From Plectonema cf. radiosum LEGE 06105 (lineage in GTDB: Bacteria > Cyanobacteriota > Cyanobacteriia > Cyanobacteriales > Nostocaceae): DNA of 53,277 nt. The notes below the pieces were generated by a model. It searched no databases and was not told the DNA's origin. It was given only the letters and a program-made list of their open reading frames with translations. The stretch spans positions 1 to 53,277 of the forward strand of contig NZ_JADEWL010000032.1 in assembly GCF_015207665.1 (NCBI RefSeq), in the 5' to 3' direction. Below are positions 7,873 to 17,339 of the stretch, piece by piece. Within the stretch, counting starts at the first letter, position 1; each line of letters starts with the position of its first letter. The translations under genes and the position numbers were made by a program.

Positions 7873-8811
7873 ATGAAGTTTAAAGAGATTGGTTTGGTTT
7901 TGACTTCCTTAACAGTCACCATGATTGGAATGGGTATCAACAGTTCTTCTGCTCAAGCAGCCTCATTTTTTGGTGAAGACCTTCAGCATTTCAACGTCAA
8001 AACGGTTACAGACGCACCTGACCTTTCAACATTACAAAATAGCTACGCTGCTGAGCAGTTATTTTTGAAAGCCCTTGTTGGCAGAACGGTTGGAAGTGTT
8101 AATTTTGAGCACTCAGAAGGCTTTACCCAACTCAACCAAACAAACAAAGCATTCAATTATAACTATGACCTGAAAAAAGCTGACGGCAATATTGTCACGA
8201 TGAATATTTCCGACCCTAACAAAAAAAACAATCAAGGGTTGTACACAACAATACAAAGAACCGGCGGAACTAGCGGCGGCAGTAATACAAACGTTGCTGG
8301 TGGTCGTTACGGCATCAGCGATGCTGGTTTAACCAAGCAAGAGCGTTTGGATAACCAATTCCTCAATACCAATGCAGGAAAAGATAGCAATCTGGTATTT
8401 AGCTTCTCTGAAGCAATATCTGCCTTTGGTTTTTATGGTACAGACTTTGAACGTGGTGCTTTGATGGGTGTTGAGTTTACTCGCGTCGATGGCAGCACAA
8501 AGTACGTCAATCTGAATCTGACCGATGCTCAAGCTTATAAGGATAGAGGAGAAACTATTCGAGGAACAGCTTTTTATTCCGGTTATGTAGCTGATTCTAA
8601 AGAAGATTATTTCACCAAAGTTCGGTTCGATATCAAGGATGCTCAAAAGGGAACCAATGATATAGTTGCCTTCGACCGCATGACTTTTGCCTCTGCACCA
8701 ATGACGAATCGTTTCTCTCAAGCTCAGGCAGTACCCGAACCTAGCCTAGGATTTCTTGCTCTAGGTGCTGTTGTATCCGGTGCTGCTTTCAAGCGACGCA
8801 AAAAAGCTTAA
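7873..8811 (+). CDS. Secreted PEP-CTERM sorting-domain protein
   Basis: The 312-residue protein has an N-terminal signal peptide (hydrophobic to about residue 27, cleavage near AQA-AS) and a C-terminal PEP-CTERM tail (about 287-312): VPEPS, a hydrophobic helix, and KRRKKA. Such tails are recognised and cleaved by exosortase, and the proteins usually end in the extracellular matrix of polymer-producing bacteria. The middle part is rich in Asn, Thr and Gly and not recognised as a known domain. The signal fits a cell that makes exopolysaccharide, as the locus at 21-34 kb also shows. The start has AAAGGGA upstream. Confidence 0.85.
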   Translation: MKFKEIGLVLTSLTVTMIGMGINSSSAQAASFFGEDLQHFNVKTVTDAPDLSTLQNSYAAEQLFLKALVGRTVGSVNFEHSEGFTQLNQTNKAFNYNYDLKKADGNIVTMNISDPNKKNNQGLYTTIQRTGGTSGGSNTNVAGGRYGISDAGLTKQERLDNQFLNTNAGKDSNLVFSFSEAISAFGFYGTDFERGALMGVEFTRVDGSTKYVNLNLTDAQAYKDRGETIRGTAFYSGYVADSKEDYFTKVRFDIKDAQKGTNDIVAFDRMTFASAPMTNRFSQAQAVPEPSLGFLALGAVVSGAAFKRRKKA

Positions 8812-8820
8812 TTGAATTAC

Positions 8821-8848
8821 TGCTGACAAGCAAAGTTGTTTGTCAGCA
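8821..8848 (+). terminator. Hairpin after the PEP-CTERM gene
   Basis: TGCTGACAA (8821-8829) and TTGTCAGCA (8840-8848) form a perfect 9-bp stem ten bases after the stop codon. It is not followed by a clear T-run, so it may be a weak terminator or a 3'-end stabiliser. Confidence 0.55.
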
Positions 8849-9661
8849 AATTCAATATTTACCGATTGTCTCCGATAAGTTACTATCAAAATGGTCTATG
8901 GTGCGTGACGCTATAAGTCCTATTACTACGTTCAAATTATCTCTAAACTACACACCCTACAGTCTCAACTACAAATAAGTTTTTATTTTTTATATTTATT
9001 TTTTATCTCAACTGGTAATCGAAGAATTGAAAAAAGGTTCGAGTCTGAAAAAATTGCTGATTTAATCAAAAATTAAGTCAAAAAAACTAAAATAAGTCCA
9101 AACAGATTATATCTAAATTTTATTTTACACTAAAATGTGACCTATATCACGTCCAACAAACAACGTAATTTCGTTATGTAAATGATTCTATTCTCAATAA
9201 TCATAAAATTGTTCTTAGAATAAGCGATTTTTGTATATTTTTATCACAAAATCCTGGAAAAAGATGTATTTGAGTATAGATATTTTGATTTTTGTTAAGC
9301 CAAACAATTATTTTTTACAGTTTTATAATTGCAAAAACAGTATTTAGACGTATATAAATTTATTTTATATAAAAAATATAGATTGATAGATTGTGAAATT
9401 AATAGTAGATAAAAGTATTTAATATCACGATAAAAAACAGAAAGCCGTATTTTAACTGAGAAAAAGCGGGTGTTATATAAACGTTGCTAGTAAAAATGGC
9501 AACAAACAGCATATAAATTGGGTTTAATGCAGCAAAACCCCAGAATATAATTGATATCAGAGTCGTGAAAGTATTTAATTGCTGTAGGAAATTGAAGTCT
9601 AATTGAATCTCCCTGCTTAAAATCCAATAATTAAATTAGAGATAGGAGGAAATAGAAATAA
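8849..9661. other. AT-rich intergenic region
   Basis: About 800 bases, very AT-rich, with stop codons in every frame. A GGTTCGAGTC near 9036-9045 recalls a tRNA T-arm, but no cloverleaf can be built around it. The last bases (GATAGGAGGAAATAG) hold the strong ribosome binding site of the next gene. Confidence 0.4.
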
Positions 9662-9928
9662 ATGCCGTGGTTTGTAAAGATAGAAGAAGGTAAAGTCGAT
9701 AAATCTATTTTTGATCAATATGTCCCCGCTCATAAAGCTTATGTGAAAGAGTTGAAAAACAAAGGACATCAAGCAAAAACAGGTTATTGGGCGCAATTCG
9801 GTGGCGGAATGTTGCTGTTTGAAGCCGCTTCCATGGATGAAGCACAAACCATTGTCGATCGCGACCCTTTGGTTGAAAATGGGTGTGTGAACTATAAGTT
9901 ATATGAATGGCGAATTGTGGTTGAATAG
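9662..9928 (+). CDS. YciI-like protein
   Basis: The 88-residue protein matches the small YciI family (dimeric alpha-beta fold): it begins MPWFVKIEEGKVD, has a His in YVPAHKAYVKEL, and ends with SMDEAQTIVDRDPLVENG and the typical EWRIVVE strand. Function is poorly defined in the family; an enzymatic role has been suggested for some members. A strong AGGAGG lies about nine bases before the ATG. It stands just upstream of the SRP RNA gene on the same strand. Confidence 0.85.
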   Translation: MPWFVKIEEGKVDKSIFDQYVPAHKAYVKELKNKGHQAKTGYWAQFGGGMLLFEAASMDEAQTIVDRDPLVENGCVNYKLYEWRIVVE

Positions 9929-9985
9929 TTAAAAAATCCCAATTGCCCATTACGCATTTAAACAATTTAGTGCTATCCTATGAAT

Positions 9986-10081
9986 GGACTCGGATCTATG
10001 CAACTGCAACGCCCAAACCTTGTCAGGACCGGAAGGTAGCAGCAATACGGGATGCTTACAGTAGGCGTAGTCTCCGGGTCT
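9986..10081 (+). ncRNA. ffs: Signal recognition particle RNA, small bacterial type (4.5S)
   Basis: The conserved SRP helix 8 is plain: GTCAGGACC, GGAAGGTAGCAGC and the matching ATACGGG. The ends pair as GACTCGG (9987-9993) with CCGGGTC (10074-10080), with one G-T wobble. This RNA forms with Ffh the particle that targets membrane proteins. The length of about 96 bases is usual. Exact ends are estimated from the closing helix. Confidence 0.95.
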
Positions 10082-10109
10082 GCCCTGTTTTTAGGAGTAT
10101 CCCCGCGTA

Positions 10110-10490
10110 ATGCCTGGCTTTGGAGATATTGTAAAAAAAGCTTTTTACCTCGGTGTTGGGTTAGCTTCTTACGCTAGCGAAAGAGCAGGTGGAACTTTAT
10201 CCGAATTGCGATCGCAAGTGCAAAAACTGGCAGATGAAATGGTCGCAAAGGGCGAAATGACAACTGATGAAGCCCGTCGGTTTGTAGAAGATATGATGAA
10301 TCAAGCCCAATCCCAAGCGAGCGATGCAAGCGGTGAAGCCACAGTTCGGACAGAACCCCGTCGCATAGAAATTTTAAGCGATGATGAGCAACCAACTTCT
10401 AAAGATTCTCCACCTGAAGATGTTGATCAATTACGCGACCAAGTTAGACGGATGCAAGAGGAATTGCGTCGCTTACAGCGCGATCAATAG
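10110..10490 (+). CDS. Phasin-like coiled-coil protein
   Basis: The 126-residue protein opens with MPGFGDIVKKAFYLGVGLASYASERAG, followed by amphipathic helices (QKLADEMVAKGEMTTDEARRFVEDMM), an acidic variable middle, and a C-terminal coiled coil (DQLRDQVRRMQEELRRLQRD). This arrangement resembles phasin/PHA granule-associated-type proteins widespread in cyanobacteria; binding to storage granules is not shown here. It starts 28 bases after the SRP RNA with AGGAG upstream, so it may be cotranscribed with it. Confidence 0.65.
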   Translation: MPGFGDIVKKAFYLGVGLASYASERAGGTLSELRSQVQKLADEMVAKGEMTTDEARRFVEDMMNQAQSQASDASGEATVRTEPRRIEILSDDEQPTSKDSPPEDVDQLRDQVRRMQEELRRLQRDQ

Positions 10491-10726
10491 TTAACGAGTC
10501 TTTCGAGGTAATGCCTAGAAGTTGTTAACAAATATTCACATATGATTTTTATCAAATATCCTAAAGGGGTGTAATTTTAGTATTTGAAACCATTTAGCAT
10601 CAAGTATTCACTGAAATGCTTGCTCTAAAGCTAAATTGTTGCGATGGTTAATTGCCACCCTCCGGAATACGCAGTCAAAGCGTTGAAATAAATGTCCTAT
10701 TATTGAGAAAGTGAGGACTATTTTTT

Positions 10727-11125
10727 ATGGATGAGTGGCAAAAAGATTTTTCGGATGCAATAAAATCAGTATCAGAAGAAGTAGAACGCTTTTTTATCGG
10801 TATGACAGAAGTAGTAGATACTTTTATCGAACTGACTGAAGAAATTAGCGAACAAGTTCAAAGTACGTTACTTTCTGAAGTTGACCAGTATTTGCAAGAT
10901 TTAGCTGAACCATTTTTGGAAGTTTACTGGGATTTTGAGGATGTTTTGGGAGATGATTTAAATAGTCATTTTCCTTATCCTGTTGAACCAACAGCACAAA
11001 CAAATCCTGCTTGCATCGGTTGTCGTAACTACCACGGACAAGTTTACAACGGTAATTTATTAGTTTGCGGGATACATCCTCATGGATGGGAAGATGAAAG
11101 CTGTCCTGATTGGGAACAAGAGTGA
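10727..11125 (+). CDS. Conserved protein with a C-terminal four-cysteine motif
   Basis: The 132-residue protein has an acidic helical N-terminal part (residues 1-75, possible coiled coil) and a compact C-terminal segment with C96-I-G-C99, then C114 in LLVCGIHPHG and C126 in ESCPDWE. Four cysteines with nearby histidines (H103, H117, H119) suggest bound metal, zinc or an iron-sulfur cluster. That is inference from spacing, as I do not know a characterised family member. A GAGGA lies about ten bases before the ATG. It lies 99 bases upstream of queF on the same strand, with STRRs between. Confidence 0.7.
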   Translation: MDEWQKDFSDAIKSVSEEVERFFIGMTEVVDTFIELTEEISEQVQSTLLSEVDQYLQDLAEPFLEVYWDFEDVLGDDLNSHFPYPVEPTAQTNPACIGCRNYHGQVYNGNLLVCGIHPHGWEDESCPDWEQE

Positions 11126-11222
11126 GGAGTTAAGAGTTAAGAGTTAAGAGTTAAGAGTTAAGAATTAGATATTGTCAATCAATATCCAATTACCTATTAC
11201 CTATTACCTATTACCTATTAAT
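11126..11222. repeat. STRRs between the four-cysteine gene and queF
   Basis: Tandem GAGTTAA copies (about 11126-11166) and tandem TTACCTA copies (about 11189-11221) fill the gap right up to the queF start codon, leaving no Shine-Dalgarno. Confidence 0.85.
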
Positions 11223-11224
11223 AA

Positions 11225-11611
11225 ATGACTAACAATAATACTGAAATTAAATATGGCGAGCGCGAGATAACGGAAGGAAACTTAATTACTTTTCCTAATC
11301 CGCGTATAGGAAGAAAATATAATATTAATATTACGTTGCCGGAATTTACCTGTAAGTGTCCGTTTTCTGGTTATCCTGACTTCGCGACAATTTATGTAAC
11401 TTATGTTCCCGATGAGAAGGTTGTAGAACTCAAGGCAATCAAGCTGTACATTAATAGCTATAGGGATAGATATATTTCCCATGAAGAATCAGCCAATCAA
11501 ATTTTAGACGATATCGTTGCAGCTTGCGACCCTTTAGAAATTACCGTCAAAGCTGACTTTACACCACGGGGTAACGTACATACCGTTGTTGAAGTGAAGC
11601 ATCAGAAGTAA
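11225..11611 (+). CDS. queF: NADPH-dependent preQ0 reductase (QueF)
   Basis: QueF reduces 7-cyano-7-deazaguanine (preQ0) to preQ1 in queuosine synthesis, in the cytoplasm. The 128-residue length fits the single-domain (type I) enzyme. The catalytic cysteine is in CKCPFSGYPDFA (Cys45, with Asp52 as the matching acid), and the NADPH-binding region VELKAIKLYINSYRDRYISHEE is characteristic. It ends with the usual FTPRGN and EVKH. The start codon directly follows heptamer repeats with no ribosome binding site. No preQ1 riboswitch was recognised upstream. Confidence 0.95.
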   Translation: MTNNNTEIKYGEREITEGNLITFPNPRIGRKYNINITLPEFTCKCPFSGYPDFATIYVTYVPDEKVVELKAIKLYINSYRDRYISHEESANQILDDIVAACDPLEITVKADFTPRGNVHTVVEVKHQK

Positions 11612-12059
11612 AGTTAATATTATCGCTCTGCAACGTTTCGCTCGCAATGACGTACCTTGATTTTTCTACGCTAAGCTACTTAATAACTTTGAAACGCAGA
11701 GGAATGCGGAGGTAAGCGCAAAGTTACGCTGAGGTAAAAGTATAGCTGTTAGCCGTTTTCTGTATACCTAAATCTTGATATTATAAATTCTGCCAAACGA
11801 CTCAAAAAATTTCTAGGGAAAATGGCAAGATATAGTGATTATGCAATTAATATTCCCTGAGATACCAGCCTTTCCTGTATAAAAATATCGCGGTTTTGCA
11901 CAGAGGTTGGACAATGTATTATATCTTCTCCCCTTGCTTTGGAATTATTAAATACAAAAGTAAAAAAACTCTGCGCTCCTCTGCGCTTAACCTTGCGCTC
12001 CTCTGCGTTCTAAAATATATAATCCCGATACCAACGGATTTGATATTACTCAAAATTTT
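11612..12059. other. Intergenic region with degenerate dispersed repeats
   Basis: Two runs of the CTCTGCG / GAACGCAGAG type lie at about 11690-11735 and 11970-12013, in opposite orientation and related to 6056-6105. No gene was seen otherwise. Confidence 0.45.
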
Positions 12060-12227
12060 CTAATGCAGAAAAAATTGTCCTAACTCAATTTGTAAAGTGC
12101 TATGTTTTCCCTGTGGCATAGGTTTTTGGTAGATTCTCCCATCAATATATTCACTTGCTGGTTTTGTTTCTGGTAATTCTAAAAACTCTTTTAGGGTGAG
12201 TACTGAAGGCTGAATAGATAATGTCAT
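12060..12227 (-). pseudogene. Truncated Uma2-family (DUF820) endonuclease-like gene
   Basis: The minus-strand frame of 55 codons reads MTLSIQPSVL, then LKEFLELPETKPASEYIDG and QKPMPQGKHSTLQIELG, the typical N-terminus of Uma2 proteins, a very abundant restriction-endonuclease-like fold family in cyanobacteria. Full members have about 190-200 residues, so the catalytic core is missing here. After the stop codon no frame continues the similarity, and the flanking DNA is dispersed repeat. It is a gene remnant. Confidence 0.8.
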
Positions 12228-12310
12228 AAGCTATATTTCCTTAAAGATTTGGGTTCTTTTGCATTATAAAATCAGCATCAAAAATAGTTTACCAATCCCC
12301 CATGTCCAAC

Positions 12311-13714
12311 TTACAAACTCGAAACCAAAGACTTCGTAGCTTCACCCGTCGATTGAGAATTTATCTGCTCAAATATCTCGATCATTTCTCCTTCAAAAGC
12401 AACTTGAGCGCGATTGGTTTTACCACCAATGTACAAATTACCTTCCTCCTGCAATACCCATACTTGGGAGTGAGAAAAATAACTCATGACTACTGCTATC
12501 ATTAATATGGCAAAACCTGTGTAAACTACTGGTATACCTGGGTCTGCTTTGATTTGTAAACCAGTAGAACCAACTACTTGCAAAATCTTTAAGGTAACGC
12601 CGTTAACCTCTGCGGACATTCCTTCGCGGACAGTATTTACTAATTTACCTTGAGCATCGTAAATGATTACGGTTCCTTGTAAATCTTTAGCTAGTAAAGA
12701 AACTCCTTCACTTAAATCTGGTTTGGTGGGAATCCAAGTTCCCCACAGTCGTCCTTTTCCTTTCGTGTCAAGTTGAGCCATGGGTAGTTTAAAAATCGGG
12801 CTTTTGTTGACTCGAACTTTTACTGCTGCAATTCCCCAATCTGTTTGATAAAGGGTAACTCCTTTGTGTCGTAAGGGATGGTTGACGTAAATCGTGTCTT
12901 TGTCTATTTCTTTGCCTTCTTGATCTAATACCGACATATCCGAGTAAAATTGGTCGATATCCCCACTTGATGTGTAGTCAATCCAGAAACGATTTACTTT
13001 TACAGCCCAATCTTTAGTCACTTGCGGCGTTGCCCAAGGTCCAGCATCTATGATATTTTTAATTTGGAATGTTTCGCCGCTGGGAACCATTTCTTGAGCC
13101 GTAAATCCCGTCATTGCACCCAAAATTGAGCCAAGTAAAATAACTACGATACCGATGTGAACTATTATCGGACCAATTCTACCAATAATTCCTTTACGAG
13201 CGTAGAGTTTGTTGGTATCTTCTTGAAAAACTTTGTAACGACGCTGTTGGAGAATTTGGGTAAGATTTTCAATAGAGGTTAAATTGTCTGCTTGAACATC
13301 AAATTCTGCACTTAAGGCTAACTTTTGAAATCGCTGGGGTTTATCGTAGAATTTCCAACGACGTGCAGCTTTGAGCGCTGGAAGTTGTCGGGTGAAGGTA
13401 CAAGCGATTAAACTAGTTCCGAAAAATATTAGTAAAGCTAGAAACCACCAAGTACGATAAACATGGTCTAAACCCAAAATTATTATAACTTTCCAGGTAA
13501 GAAAGCCGAATAAAGCCGGACTTTCGGGATAATTTTCTTGATAGAAAGCAATAGATTGCCCTTGTTCAATCACCGTACCAGCGATACTAAATAAGGCGAT
13601 CGCCAACAGCAGAATAATCGCTAACCTTAAATCTGTGAGTACGGGTAGAAATTCTTTACGGATAAAACCCGTAAATGCTGTTAATGGTGTTTTTAATGAT
13701 TTTTCTAAAGCCAT
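12311..13714 (-). CDS. ccs1: Cytochrome c biogenesis protein Ccs1 (ResB family)
   Basis: Ccs1 works with CcsA in system II cytochrome c maturation, delivering and attaching heme on the lumenal or periplasmic side. The 467 residues match the family. Membrane segments are near residues 30-50 ([20 protein letters not shown]), 90-110 ([19 protein letters not shown]), 180-200 ([20 protein letters not shown]) and 410-425 ([17 protein letters not shown]), with a large soluble domain between the last two. A His in IIVHIG is a likely heme-related residue. It lies downstream of ccdA on the same strand, a known functional pairing. The ATG at 13714 is followed upstream by STRRs. Confidence 0.93.
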   Translation of the reverse strand: MALEKSLKTPLTAFTGFIRKEFLPVLTDLRLAIILLLAIALFSIAGTVIEQGQSIAFYQENYPESPALFGFLTWKVIIILGLDHVYRTWWFLALLIFFGTSLIACTFTRQLPALKAARRWKFYDKPQRFQKLALSAEFDVQADNLTSIENLTQILQQRRYKVFQEDTNKLYARKGIIGRIGPIIVHIGIVVILLGSILGAMTGFTAQEMVPSGETFQIKNIIDAGPWATPQVTKDWAVKVNRFWIDYTSSGDIDQFYSDMSVLDQEGKEIDKDTIYVNHPLRHKGVTLYQTDWGIAAVKVRVNKSPIFKLPMAQLDTKGKGRLWGTWIPTKPDLSEGVSLLAKDLQGTVIIYDAQGKLVNTVREGMSAEVNGVTLKILQVVGSTGLQIKADPGIPVVYTGFAILMIAVVMSYFSHSQVWVLQEEGNLYIGGKTNRAQVAFEGEMIEIFEQINSQSTGEATKSLVSSL

Positions 13715-13753
13715 TAGATTTTAGATTTTAGATTTTAGATTTTAGATTTTGGA
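13714..13753. repeat. STRR (TTAGATT)n
   Basis: Five to six copies of TTAGATT directly adjoin the ccs1 start codon on its upstream side. Confidence 0.85.
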
Positions 13754-13859
13754 TTAACCCCATATCTCAAGGTAAGGGTTTGAAATAATCATACAACTTT
13801 GTATTTTTGTATCTACGATAAATTCTGGGATTTATATCCAGCTTATTTTGAGTAATTTT

Positions 13860-14600
13860 TTAGAAGTTTCCCAAGGGAATCCGAGAAATCAATGAAAATA
13901 CCCCAAATCCGACTAATAAAGCACCACTTACCGGGTTAACCCAGCCAGAAAACCGCCGTATTTCGATTATCTTTTTAATTGAAGCAGTAAAAGTACCGGC
14001 TAAAATTAACGGTGTAACGTAACCAGCGGTGTAGGAAAGCAGCAAAGCAGCACCTAAGATTAAATCTTTGGTATTGGCTACCCATCCCAGTAAACTTGCT
14101 AAAACAGGAGTACTGCAAGGAGAAGCTACCAAACCGAAACTTAAACCTATACAATATGCTCTCACACCTTGGGGTAGCTCTTGAGAAATCCATTCTGTAC
14201 CACCCCAAGAAGGAAGTTGTAATGGTAAAGCTTCAAGTAGATTTAATCCCATCAAAATTGCGATGATGCTGACAATAATCGGTAAACCTATACCAATTTG
14301 ACCGTAGACTTTTCCTACCGTTGCTGCTATAATACCAAATCCTGCCAAAGTAGTCGCTAATCCGAAAGCAAACCAAGTAGATTGTGCAGCAGCTTGGATA
14401 CGACTTTTGGTTTCATAACCGCCAATATAACCAATAGTAATGGGTAGCATGGAAAGCATACAAGGAGTAAGACTAGTTAGCAATCCAGCCAGAAAAATAA
14501 TGCCGATGCTTAGTAAACTGAGGTGAGTTAATTGGTTAGAAACAAGCGTGTTAGCGAATTGCTCTAATTGATAAAGTTGAGTTTGCAGGGTTTCGAGCAT
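13860..14600 (-). CDS. ccdA: Thiol-disulfide transporter CcdA
   Basis: CcdA moves reducing power across the thylakoid or plasma membrane so that apocytochrome c cysteines stay reduced. The 246-residue polytopic protein has about six membrane segments and the two conserved redox cysteines, Cys47 in LTPCMLSMLP and Cys162 in ASPCSTPVLA. Downstream lies ccs1 and further upstream ftsW, all on the minus strand. The length is usual and the ATG at 14600 begins MLETLQTQLY. Confidence 0.95.
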   Translation of the reverse strand: MLETLQTQLYQLEQFANTLVSNQLTHLSLLSIGIIFLAGLLTSLTPCMLSMLPITIGYIGGYETKSRIQAAAQSTWFAFGLATTLAGFGIIAATVGKVYGQIGIGLPIIVSIIAILMGLNLLEALPLQLPSWGGTEWISQELPQGVRAYCIGLSFGLVASPCSTPVLASLLGWVANTKDLILGAALLLSYTAGYVTPLILAGTFTASIKKIIEIRRFSGWVNPVSGALLVGFGVFSLISRIPLGNF

Positions 14601-14654
14601 GATTCAGATAAAAAGTAAGACGGGGAATGCTTGCACTGCTTCAATTTTAACGCA

Positions 14655-14776
14655 ACAACAGGTATCAGTTATCAGTTAACAGTTATCAGTTATCAGTTAA
14701 CAGTTATCAACTATCCACCATCAACCATCAACTAACCACTATCAACTAACAACTAACAACCATCCACTGTCCACCA
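14655..14776. repeat. STRR block (CAGTTAT, CAACTAA, CCATCAA types)
   Basis: More than 110 bases of heptamers of several related types between ccdA and the EamA gene. The repeat block reaches the 3' end of the EamA gene. Confidence 0.85.
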
Positions 14777-15649
14777 TCAACTGATTTTCGATAAGGTTAT
14801 AACAACAACTCCAATAATCATAATTATTGAACCAGCGATTCTTTCTTTAATACCAAGTTCTTTAAAAATTAACCAACCCCATAATACATTAAATAAAGCG
14901 CTGGTACGTTTGACTGCAATTACATAAGATACAAGAGTGAGTTTTAATGCAGTCATTTGACATAATATCGCAAAGGTATTGATTAAACCAATTAAAATTA
15001 AGTTTCGACCATTAGATGTAATATTTTGAATATTCGGTTTAGATTTGAGAAATAGTATTGGTAAGCTAAATACAGCTACACTCAAATGTCCGGCAATTGT
15101 CCAGATAATCGGAGAGGAATTTTGTACACCGATTTTATCAACATTGGCGGTAATACTCCAGACTAATACCACCAAAAACATTAATCTTGAAGCAGTTTCT
15201 TTGAATAATGATTTAAAAGGAACTAGATATCCTCTACTTTTATCTTGAAATTTTAATACATAAGCTCCAATTACAATAATAAATATTCCCAAAATGCCGA
15301 TGGGGTTGGGAAATTCACCGACAATAAACGGAGATGTAATTAAAAGTAAGAGTGGACTAAATGTAGTGATTGGAGCAACTAGTGATAAATCAGAAGCTCT
15401 GATGGCTTTGAAAAAAAGTAAGAAGGCGATGGTGTTGAAAAAACCGATAACAATTACAGCATACCAAAAATTATTTCCTAAACTTGGAATATCGTTAAAT
15501 AATAATAGCGGTAGGGAAAACAATGCTGTTAATAAGTTTAAAGAAAAAGTAATCAGGTATTCGTCTATCCTGGAAATTGTCTTTTTATTGAAAATATCTC
15601 TGACTGATTCTAGAAAAGCTGTAGAAATTGCGAATAAAAACCAAGACAT
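14777..15649 (-). CDS. EamA/DMT-family transporter
   Basis: The 290-residue protein has about ten hydrophobic segments in two repeated halves, as in the drug/metabolite transporter superfamily (two EamA domains). Examples are LVAPITTFSPLLLLITSP in the first half and AVKRTSALFNVLWGWLIFKE in the second. The substrate cannot be inferred. It lies between ftsW and ccdA on the same strand, bounded on both sides by STRRs; the start has no clear Shine-Dalgarno. Confidence 0.85.
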   Translation of the reverse strand: MSWFLFAISTAFLESVRDIFNKKTISRIDEYLITFSLNLLTALFSLPLLLFNDIPSLGNNFWYAVIVIGFFNTIAFLLFFKAIRASDLSLVAPITTFSPLLLLITSPFIVGEFPNPIGILGIFIIVIGAYVLKFQDKSRGYLVPFKSLFKETASRLMFLVVLVWSITANVDKIGVQNSSPIIWTIAGHLSVAVFSLPILFLKSKPNIQNITSNGRNLILIGLINTFAILCQMTALKLTLVSYVIAVKRTSALFNVLWGWLIFKELGIKERIAGSIIMIIGVVVITLSKIS

Positions 15650-15728
15650 ATCAGGGAACAGTTGACAGTTGACAGTGGACAGTTATCGATAAAGATAAAT
15701 AAAATGTTTGTGCTAGCTACTTTTTACT

Positions 15729-16946
15729 CTAAAATTTGTTTTTATGTAAAAACCGGGATTCGCGTCGAGTTTTTGTCGGCTGTCTTCGTAATGGAACTAC
15801 TTCAGCTTCATTACTTTCTCTAGCAACTCGAATTAATAAAGCTGTAGCAACTAATGTAGCTATTATCGAACTTCCACCGTAACTAAAAAATGGTAAAGGT
15901 AAACCAGTGGTGGGTAATACTCCAGTGGCAACACCGATATTTATGAATGATTGTCCTGTAAGTAAAGTTGTAATACCAATTGCCGATAATCTGTGTATGC
16001 TATTTTTCGCTTTGAGAGCTACCATTAATCCTAAAGTTGCAAATACAGCTAACATTACCAACAGTGCCACACTACCAACAAAGCCAAATTCTTCAGCAAA
16101 TACAGCAAAAATAAAGTCGCTATCTTGAATTGGTAACCAACCAAGCTTTTGTTGAGAAAATGTAAATCCTGAACCCCAAGTATTACCAGAACCTACTGCT
16201 AATAAACTTTGAATTAATTGATAACCTGTAGTTTGAGCTTTATCCTTAGCCCATGGATTCAAAAAAGAGGTAATACGCAAGAGTTGATATTTATTAATCG
16301 TAACACTCAACAGCGCTAATACTACCCCAGCAGCAGCAGTTCCTCCCAAATATGTGTAAGGTAAACCACTAGCAAGCGCAATTAACCAAATAGTCATACC
16401 ACAAAGGGCGGTGGTACTCAAGTTGGGTTGTGCCAGAATTCCTAATAATACGAAACCAAAAACCACTAACCAAGCAATACGAATTCCCCAACTGAGTTTT
16501 TCCCAATGTCCAAAAACTCGCGCACTTTGCAATACTAAAAAGGGTTTAATCAGTTCTGAAGGTTGAATGGGGAATCCTCCAATCGATAACCAACGACTTG
16601 TACCGTAAACTCCCCTAGTTCCCAAACCTGGAACTAAAGTTATGAAAATGAACCCCAAAAACAATATTAGCAACCAATGGGATACCCCGATTATTTTACG
16701 GAATGGTAAATTAACAATGATGTTAAAGAGTATTAAGCCTAAGAATACAGTTATCAGTTGACGTTTGAAAAAGTAAAGCCCATCACCGTACTTCATGTCA
16801 GCGGCTGAGTAAGAAGCCGAAAACAACACCGCTAAACCTACAAATAACCAGATTAACGTTAACCAGCGTAACAGACGTGCTTCCAATGCCCAACTGGATA
16901 CAGTTTCATCGAATAATGGAATTAGATTTTTTAATTTAAATTTCAC
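15729..16946 (-). CDS. ftsW: FtsW/RodA/SpoVE-family lipid II polymerase (SEDS)
   Basis: SEDS proteins polymerise peptidoglycan glycan strands together with a class B penicillin-binding protein. The 405-residue protein has about ten membrane segments and family hallmarks: RWLSIGGFPIQPSELIKP, AQPNLSTTAL, QSLLAVGSGNTWGSGF, DSDFIFAVFAEEFGFVG and the C-terminal GLPLPFFSYGGSS. These favour FtsW (septal) over RodA. The start at 16946 is GTG, behind weak initiation signals. It is the first gene of a minus-strand run toward ccdA and ccs1. Confidence 0.93.
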   Translation of the reverse strand: MKFKLKNLIPLFDETVSSWALEARLLRWLTLIWLFVGLAVLFSASYSAADMKYGDGLYFFKRQLITVFLGLILFNIIVNLPFRKIIGVSHWLLILFLGFIFITLVPGLGTRGVYGTSRWLSIGGFPIQPSELIKPFLVLQSARVFGHWEKLSWGIRIAWLVVFGFVLLGILAQPNLSTTALCGMTIWLIALASGLPYTYLGGTAAAGVVLALLSVTINKYQLLRITSFLNPWAKDKAQTTGYQLIQSLLAVGSGNTWGSGFTFSQQKLGWLPIQDSDFIFAVFAEEFGFVGSVALLVMLAVFATLGLMVALKAKNSIHRLSAIGITTLLTGQSFINIGVATGVLPTTGLPLPFFSYGGSSIIATLVATALLIRVARESNEAEVVPLRRQPTKTRRESRFLHKNKF

Positions 16947-17339
16947 AGCGATTCGTTAAGTTAATGGTTTTTGTTTTGGAACTTTTTAGTTTATACCCCA
17001 ACCTTGATAGATTTTAATGGGTAATGAGTAGTTTCGCATAGATGTATCGGCTTCATTTATCTTAAGATTTTGATATCAAATAGACTTGCATGGATAGAAA
17101 GGACGCTCAGTAGTTGCTCAAACTGATAATAATTAATAATAGTTAAAAATTCTTGAGTTCCCAATTACCACTCACCGTAAATGGGAGTATCCCAATTACC
17201 AATTACCAATTACCAATTACCAATTCCCTATCTTTTGACAGAAGCCAAATCTATCTTGTTAGAGAGGTGAGGATAAATTGAATTGTTCACCATATATGTA
17301 AGAGTTCAAAAAAACGATTTTTGTTTTTAGGTAGAGATT
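16947..17339. other. Divergent promoter region with STRRs
   Basis: Region between ftsW (minus) and the holin-like gene (plus). It must hold both promoters. ATTACCA heptamers run at about 17186-17226. No other element was identified. Confidence 0.5.

Noticed and set aside
9001-9060. GGTTCGAGTC, a possible tRNA T-arm
   Set aside because: No acceptor stem, anticodon arm or D-arm can be formed around it.
11126-11224. preQ1 riboswitch before queF
   Set aside because: The leader consists of heptamer repeats; no preQ1 aptamer core was found.
12302-12505. Plus-strand frame opposite ccs1
   Set aside because: It is antisense to a well-conserved ccs1 C-terminus and has no family features.
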